Under the pieces are notes generated by a model. It made no database searches and was not told where the DNA came from. It saw only the letters and a list, made by a program, of their open reading frames with translations. A stretch of DNA of 64,000 nucleotides from Apostichopus japonicus (Eukaryota; Echinodermata; Holothuroidea; Aspidochirotida; Stichopodidae), in assembly GCF_037975245.1 (NCBI RefSeq), contig NC_092575.1, positions 9,394,001-9,458,000 of the forward strand, in the 5' to 3' direction. A program made the position numbers and the translations under genes. Numbering within the stretch: position 1 is the first letter of the stretch; the number at the start of each line of letters is the position of its first letter. Positions 59,509 to 64,000 of this stretch are shown in pieces.

Positions 59509-62500
59509 TGTATGTTGCACCATAGACGAAAAATAGACAAGACGCCGATGGAAACACATATACTCTCTCCAAGGTATAGTCAGTACCAACACACAAGGGC
59601 GAATATGAACGTTAACGAAAAAGTACGTTGACACTGACTCGATTTGGCATTAAATTACATTTGCAAACTTGCAAACTTGAGATGTTGCGACATTGCAGCT
59701 TGTCAGATAACGACATCAGAATTGGGGGAGAGGGGTTGGGGTTGTAAGGCCGATTGCAGCTGTCTTAATAACGTGCACAGTTTACAATTAGAAGTAACGT
59801 TGAAACTTTCTTATATAAACATTGTGAGGATTTCATTCCCTGTTTGAAAACGTAATGCATTAATTTACTGCACGAAATACCAAAACACATGATGCGAAGA
59901 ACACAAAAAACTAAAAGCAACAATAGTGAATAACGTGGGTTACTGTATGCTATAAGAGACATTGTTCCATTTTGGTTTTCCTGTTTAAAACAATAGTTTG
60001 AGACCAATCGTTAGGGCTGATTTCTGTAACCAAATAAAATATTTCTCCATCATATCAGGATATTATTATGTTAGAAATTTAAAAGCTATTGCATTACATC
60101 AGCAGATAAAGCAAATACAACACATATCATTGCATAATGTTAGGACTCGAAAACAATTTATTTATAAGGCCTATAATAACTGTACTTTCGAATATTGATT
60201 GAGTATAGGACCTATTTTTGCTTGTCTTCCTTCCATTTTTTTCAGAAAAACATTACGAAAGGATCCTCGGTGTTGCATTTCTATATGCATTTACGTTAAA
60301 GTTTGTGGCTTGATCCTTTAATGTTGTTGTTATCGACAATGGTACGCTGTATAATCTTGTTGTGGTTATACTGATGCATCTGTTTTGATAAATGATCCAA
60401 ACGCCCTGCATAAACTTTGTAATACCAACTATACTAATACTAAAATGTCCGTCAACCTCACTCGGAAAAAGGCGTAGGACACGAAATGACTGACAGCGAT
60501 TAAACTGAGCGAAGAGCCAAGCCCTTTTTGGACGCTAAGTGGTCGAACAATAGATGTGAATAGGAGTAGTAGTTATTTAAGGGCAAAGCACATTGAAAGG
60601 GGCGCGAAAAAAAGGAATTAGAAAATTCAATATTCAATGCAGACAATAGAAGTCAAGTCGGACAAGAGGCTCATCCGTTATAGTGACACAATTTGAAGTA
60701 GTCGTGGCGCCTGTCAAGCAAACACTGGGCGGATTTTACAAATATGCATGTCAATATTATACTAGCTCACACAGTCACCACGGGAAGTCGGTCTAACACC
60801 CTCAGGTCAAAAAAATTCACTTTGGAATAGCATTTCAGTTGAACTGGAAAATGAAACATGGACTGTAGTATCCATCAGCTAATATCAACTGTTTTATAAT
60901 CGTGTTAAGGGAGCAAAGTAAAGACGGTAGTGTTACGCCATTGTTGTACATGATGTCACAAATAAGTACCGCATATAATTTTTACATTGACCCGAATTGG
61001 CTTTGGAGAACTAATCACTGATATATTAACTGAACTTAAACAGTTGGGTGATCGCATGTACGACTGCAATACCGCTATTCTTTATAAAAGCTTCCTGAGC
61101 AAAGAGTGACCGCTAGAGGCAAAAATGTTGCTATTTCTTCATGAACAGCCTTAGTCCGTTAAAACGATTTAGCGATTTCATGGTTTACGCTATTTCACTT
61201 TACCATGCACATTTTCGTGTAATTCGATAACAAATACAAATACTCCAAATGCTATGCAAGGAAAGCCTAAACATGTATTTCTGTTAAATTTCAAACTAAT
61301 TTTATGAATATTGACATTTGTTTGATCATTCTAGCTTCTCATTGCGACCAGCCCGGTTGAACCGTTGGTAAGTTGCCGTGGAAATGAACGGCTCAGTTCA
61401 TCAAAATAAGGAGTCACTGCGGGAGCTTAAATGTGGCAAAGGAAAATGCCTATAAACAGCTGTAAAATATACTGTAAAGATCAAATTGAACTATATATGG
61501 CCTGCATCAGAAAACCCATGGGATGGTTTCTCGGTTAATGTCATTTTCTGGCCAGAACTCATTGAACTTTCTTTAGACAAACAATATTTGTTTATCAATA
61601 ATCTCTTATTTCACAATATGATGTAATAACCAAGCTACCACGATTGATAGGCTATTCTAATTTATCAACGAGAAATCCATCAAAGATAAGGACATTGTTA
61701 TTGTTGTTAATTTCACAAACGTACATTGCTTTTCGTAGTCGAATTTGGATGTTTCACATCTCTTTGTAATTCCTTGTTATCATTGGGATGTTGAATACTA
61801 TCACTTTAAGCTTATGAGGCTACGGAGTACTATGTCCCTTTAAATGATTATTTTCTATAGAAATACAAACCTCGATAAATGTATATATATGTTTGAAGAG
61901 TAGGATTTGAGATATAGTGAATAGTCTTGAGATAAATTGGCTTGTTTGTACTTTTTACGTAGGTGTGTATATGAAAGCCACTCAGCGGTAACCACTAAAG
62001 GGACTTTGGCCATGTTCAGAGATAACCTCAATTGGACCCTTACACTCCACCGACTTCAATATCTCAAAGAGGTAGATAATATGATTACAGCTAACTGAAC
62101 AATCGAAAGCCGACACACTTTGACAATAAGTACCAAGAATGGTCAAGACAAAGACCATTTGTGTACACGTAACCAGAAGCTAAAAACGCACAGCTATATT
62201 CATAAGTCGTTGACCGTTTAAGGGGCGTCTTGGTGTCCCGAAACGCGCCTTTGGCAAACAAATTTCACTGACACAATGAGAGTAGATGAACGGTCCAATG
62301 ATATTTCAAACCGTGATTAATAATTGTAGTCTGCGCAGATAGTGTCACACAGAGGGTTGTTATTTGTGCTACCATCCATCATATCACGACAGACTGCTGC
62401 CTTTGTCATCCTAACCATACAAGGCGCTGAACTACTTTGAAAGTAATTTTGGCAACTTCTTAATACCTCAGCCGTTCGCCATCGGGCTAACTGTGTACAC

Positions 62501-64000
62501 GGCATTGTTACAAACGTGTTAAAATTTACAAACAACCGGGGTTTATAAGCTGTGCTAACGCAAATGCACGATCTTTGTAACAATATATGGGTGTCAAATA
62601 AAGTGCACTATTCTTTTCATGGTTGTCCAAGTGAAAACACCGTTGCCTTCTAACAAAACATATAGCGAATGATCTAATCATTATTTGTAAGGAGGTGCAA
62701 GAAAACAGCTTTAGCAAAGGACGTAACTGTCGCACTTGAGCCGACAAACTTTGTTCCACACCCTAAACGTTACGTCTCTGATAAAGGTTAGCAACTAGTA
62801 GAACTTGGTAAGGAAGCTATAATAACTTTACTTCGCGTTCAGAAAAGGTAAGGTATAAATGCTTCATTGGTTTATTCCTTCTCTAAATGTTTTACTGTCT
62901 TTATAAAGAAAATTAAATATTCACAACCAGAGAGTTATACAGTGACCATACATTGAACTTGGCTGTGACTAGTTACTGCTTAGTTTTTTGCTCTGCTGCC
63001 CCCGGTTTTGGAATACTGCCGCTCATTTATGGAAATCACACGAATTCATTAATTTCCTTAGATATTTTAGATAGGTATTAAATAGGTACACTACAAGAAC
63101 AAGAATAACACCGCACAATCTGGTAACATATGTACCTGACTAAAATGATCCTTCATTACTCGTTTACACCGATGAAGCGTTCGCAATTATTTAATTTCCG
63201 CGTACCTTTCTATGACAAGGCGAAGAGATCAGTAAAATAAACAGCAACAGAGAAACAACACACAAGTGAAGCTATTGTACCTACCGTATGTCATTATGTG
63301 TGTATGGAAATAAGGTTAGCCTAGGGGACCGCACATAAGCCACAGCTTCTATACCGTTGGCAATGGCGTCTTCAGGAACACATATAACGTCTGCATTCAG
63401 CAGCAAACTACTTTGATTGGGTTCGAGGGCCTCACTAGATGCCCTCTTACCATTATACTTAACGCCGATGACTATTTTGTCAGTCTAAGTTTTACATTGT
63501 ACAAGAATCAACAATAAGATCAACTCCTCCTTAACATCAGTGTACAGACTACTGGAGGTTTCACTATTAGCCCGGGGAGGGACACGAACAAGAACAAGAC
63601 TTGAAACTGTCAATTTATCCTCCCGGCAGAATTGGTAATCTCTTTTGAGACATAAGCTTGTCGGAACTCAAAAGGTAAAAAATATATATATTACAAATAT
63701 ATAAATCAAACTAAATAAACTTGGTAAATTTCGTAAAAACCTGCGGCTTATCAAACTAAAAATAAATGCAAAGTAACAAAACGCGTTGGTAAAAACAACC
63801 TCTTTGACGCCTATGAAGAATGAAAAAGTTCGGTTTAGTAGATACTAGTCGAGATAAGTTGTCACAAAAGATAGCCAAACTAACCTTTACCAAAGACATC
63901 GTCCTAAAGGGCAATCATATTGTTACTTCACGGTTTCTGGAGCCAAACATTTTAGGATTACAAAAGGCATTGCCACATTGCCACAAGCGACATAACATAT
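59509..64000. other. No recognisable feature; probable Tbx2/3 intron
   Basis: 4.5 kb of AT-rich sequence without a recognisable exon, RNA or repeat. The large upstream T-box exon expected for Tbx2/3 (about 270 bp ending in a NNISDKHGF-like motif) is not encoded on the minus strand here, so it must lie beyond 64000 if the gene is intact. Confidence 0.45.

Noticed and set aside
62317-62583. 88-codon minus-strand frame with several cysteines
   Set aside because: No domain pattern recognised; an upstream T-box exon was looked for here and not found.

Overview
This is animal nuclear DNA. It is AT-rich and intron-rich, and most of it is repeats: minisatellites, microsatellites, short DNA transposons and retroelement debris. 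The only gene I can name with confidence is the 3' part of a Tbx2/3-class T-box gene on the minus strand. Its sequence and the repeat mix suggest a marine invertebrate deuterostome, plausibly an echinoderm such as a sea cucumber. That placement is an inference, not a proof.

Layout. 1-4.4 kb: a cluster of small elements whose first ~45 nt are nearly identical to the 5' end of U2 snRNA. Three are head to tail on the minus strand and one is on the plus strand. Between them lie a ~500 bp foldback, a CR1/L2-like reverse-transcriptase fragment carrying a truncated U2-like insertion with a 7-bp target-site duplication, and an inverted-repeat DNA element. 4.4-9.5 kb: mostly unremarkable, with small tandem repeats. 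9.5-13.4 kb: a 386-bp hAT-type MITE and a ~2.9 kb hAT-like non-autonomous element that contains a tRNA-derived SINE and a pair of perfect 98-bp inverted repeats. 13.5-15.4 kb: a 24-bp minisatellite of ~75 units with an 816-840 bp higher-order period. 19.2-21.4 kb: a GATATC/GAATTC-rich inverted-repeat element, then an 81-bp tandem repeat split by a hAT-like insertion. 21.7-36 kb: dispersed and tandem repeats, including an 84-bp repeat of ~18 units at 33.5-35.0 kb beside a possible signal-peptide exon. 36.4-39.6 kb: nested DNA elements in which insertion order can be read from target-site duplications. 41.3-42.5 kb: an unidentified open frame ending at a good splice donor, a perfect hairpin and a (GAGAAG)n tract.

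48.4-55.2 kb: four consecutive exons of the Tbx2/3 gene. They cover the C-terminal half of the T-box DNA-binding domain through the stop codon, with intron phases that join into 432 codons. The 5' T-box exons are not in the window, so the gene continues beyond 64,000. The intron upstream of the first exon seen carries a 33-bp minisatellite of ~39 units (55.6-56.9 kb) and a small hAT MITE (59.2 kb).

Most long open frames in the window are artefacts of minisatellites whose period is a multiple of three; they are annotated here as repeats, not proteins.
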